Below are positions 63,563-64,000 of a stretch of 64,000 bases of DNA, piece after piece. The stretch is from positions 33,027,584-33,091,583 of the forward strand of contig CM019719.1 in NCBI GenBank assembly GCA_009760885.1. The letters run 5' to 3'. The notes beneath the pieces are model-generated. The model saw only the letters and a list, made by a program, of their open reading frames with translations. It searched no databases and had not been told where the DNA came from. Position 1 is the first letter of the stretch. Every line of letters starts with the position of its first letter. The translations under genes were made by a program, and so were the position numbers. Origin of the DNA: Achatina immaculata. Taxonomy: Eukaryota; Mollusca; Gastropoda; Stylommatophora; Achatinidae.

Positions 63563-63572
63563 GCACTAGGGG
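63306..63572. other. Unique sequence with (CT)n and (GA)n tracts
   Basis: CT-rich at 63440-63465 and (GTGT)/(GA)n at 63520-63562. No gene is supported. Confidence 0.5.
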
Positions 63573-63574
63573 GT

Positions 63575-63703
63575 GAAGATGCTGTCATGTTGGGTAATGA
63601 GAAACCCATGGCTGACATGGTAGAGCACCAGCTCTACGGTTGGTAAACCCAGTACCAGGTTTAGCCTGGCTAACGGGACACAGATCGCCATAGTTCTCAT
63701 GGG
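63575..63703 (+). mobile_element. Repeat X copy h, partial
   Basis: GAAACCCATGGCTGACATGG, TTGGTAAACCCAGTACCAGG and CTAACGGGACACAGATCGCC are the non-tail end of repeat X. It stops at CATGGGGGT, where copy i begins in the opposite orientation. Confidence 0.7.
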
Positions 63704-64000
63704 GGTCTTGTCTTGTGCTATCTCCCTGTAACTGCGAGCTTGTGTTCTCTGCAGCGGATGGTGTGAAGGTGTTGAGGTACAGCGTCGTGTCCGTGTTGGA
63801 GCGGGTTATGGCAGCTATTTATTTCCGTCCCGGGGTGTTCAATGCTTCTTTAGCAGACTCCACCACCACGGGGACTATGGCGATCCCTGCCCCGTTAGCC
63901 AGACTAGGCCTGTTGCTGGGGGTACCAACGAAGAGGTGGGACAGGGTCTTGGTCAACTATGGTTCGCTAACACTGACGCTAGCATATCAGCTATGGATCG
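63704..64000 (-). mobile_element. Repeat X copy i, runs off the window
   Basis: Starts CTTGTCTTGTGCTATCTCCC. On the plus strand an open frame runs to the window end: NCELVFSAADGVKVLRYSVV, then ERVMAAIYFRPGVFNASLAD, STTTGTMAIPAPLARLGLLL and GVPTKRWDRVLVNYG. It agrees with copy e for the first two thirds and is shifted by one frame afterward. Confidence 0.75.

Overview
This 64-kb window looks like gene-poor intergenic or intronic DNA from a large, repeat-rich invertebrate genome. A lophotrochozoan, probably a gastropod mollusc, is my best guess. That rests on the mix of repeats: RTE/BovB-like and CR1/Jockey-like non-LTR retrotransposons, an RLE-type retrotransposon fragment, tRNA-derived SINEs, Tc1/mariner elements, hAT-type MITEs and very many minisatellites. 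Nothing here is bacterial: there are no operons, no rRNA or tRNA genes and no CRISPR array. No complete host gene can be supported. One possible terminal coding exon, followed directly by a poly(A) signal, lies at 59586-59789.

Layout. 0-6 kb: a 42-bp minisatellite, a copy of a dispersed family I call repeat X, and a SINE whose tRNA-like box A region has been amplified about 25 times. 6.9-10.2 kb: a decayed near-full-length CR1/Jockey-like LINE with endonuclease and RT on the minus strand. 10.5-12.8 kb: RTE-like fragments and SINEs. 14.1-14.9 kb: a 45-bp array. 19.3-24.4 kb: a decayed mariner element plus 28-bp and 37-bp satellites. 25.2-30.5 kb: RTE ends, further arrays and a hAT MITE. 31.3-32.8 kb: a dead Tc1-like transposon inside a (TA)n tract. 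33-35.7 kb: LINE ends, purine tracts and a large (ACC/ATC)n tract. 35.8-37.2 kb: two internally deleted mariner-like elements side by side, sharing one TA. 38.7-47.8 kb: five minisatellites and RTE fragments. 48.5-53.7 kb: repeat X, another RTE copy, and a 1.3-kb (GAA)n-tailed retroposon with a perfect 12-bp target-site duplication (TSD). 55.0-58.5 kb: a nest of an RLE-type retrotransposon ORF, a CR1-like LINE and three SINE copies. 59.0-64 kb: a hAT MITE, the exon candidate, 31-bp and 26-bp arrays, and more RTE and repeat X.

The sequences do not form a pathway. What they record is successive insertion and tandem amplification. By rough addition, tandem arrays take up about 10 kb. Two arrays can be traced to parts of mobile elements: a SINE box A region and a stretch of an RLE ORF. 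Several insertions can be dated relative to each other from TSDs and interrupted hosts. Names such as repeat X, Y and Z, SINE-A and SINE-B are my own labels. Family assignments come from motif reading, not database searches.
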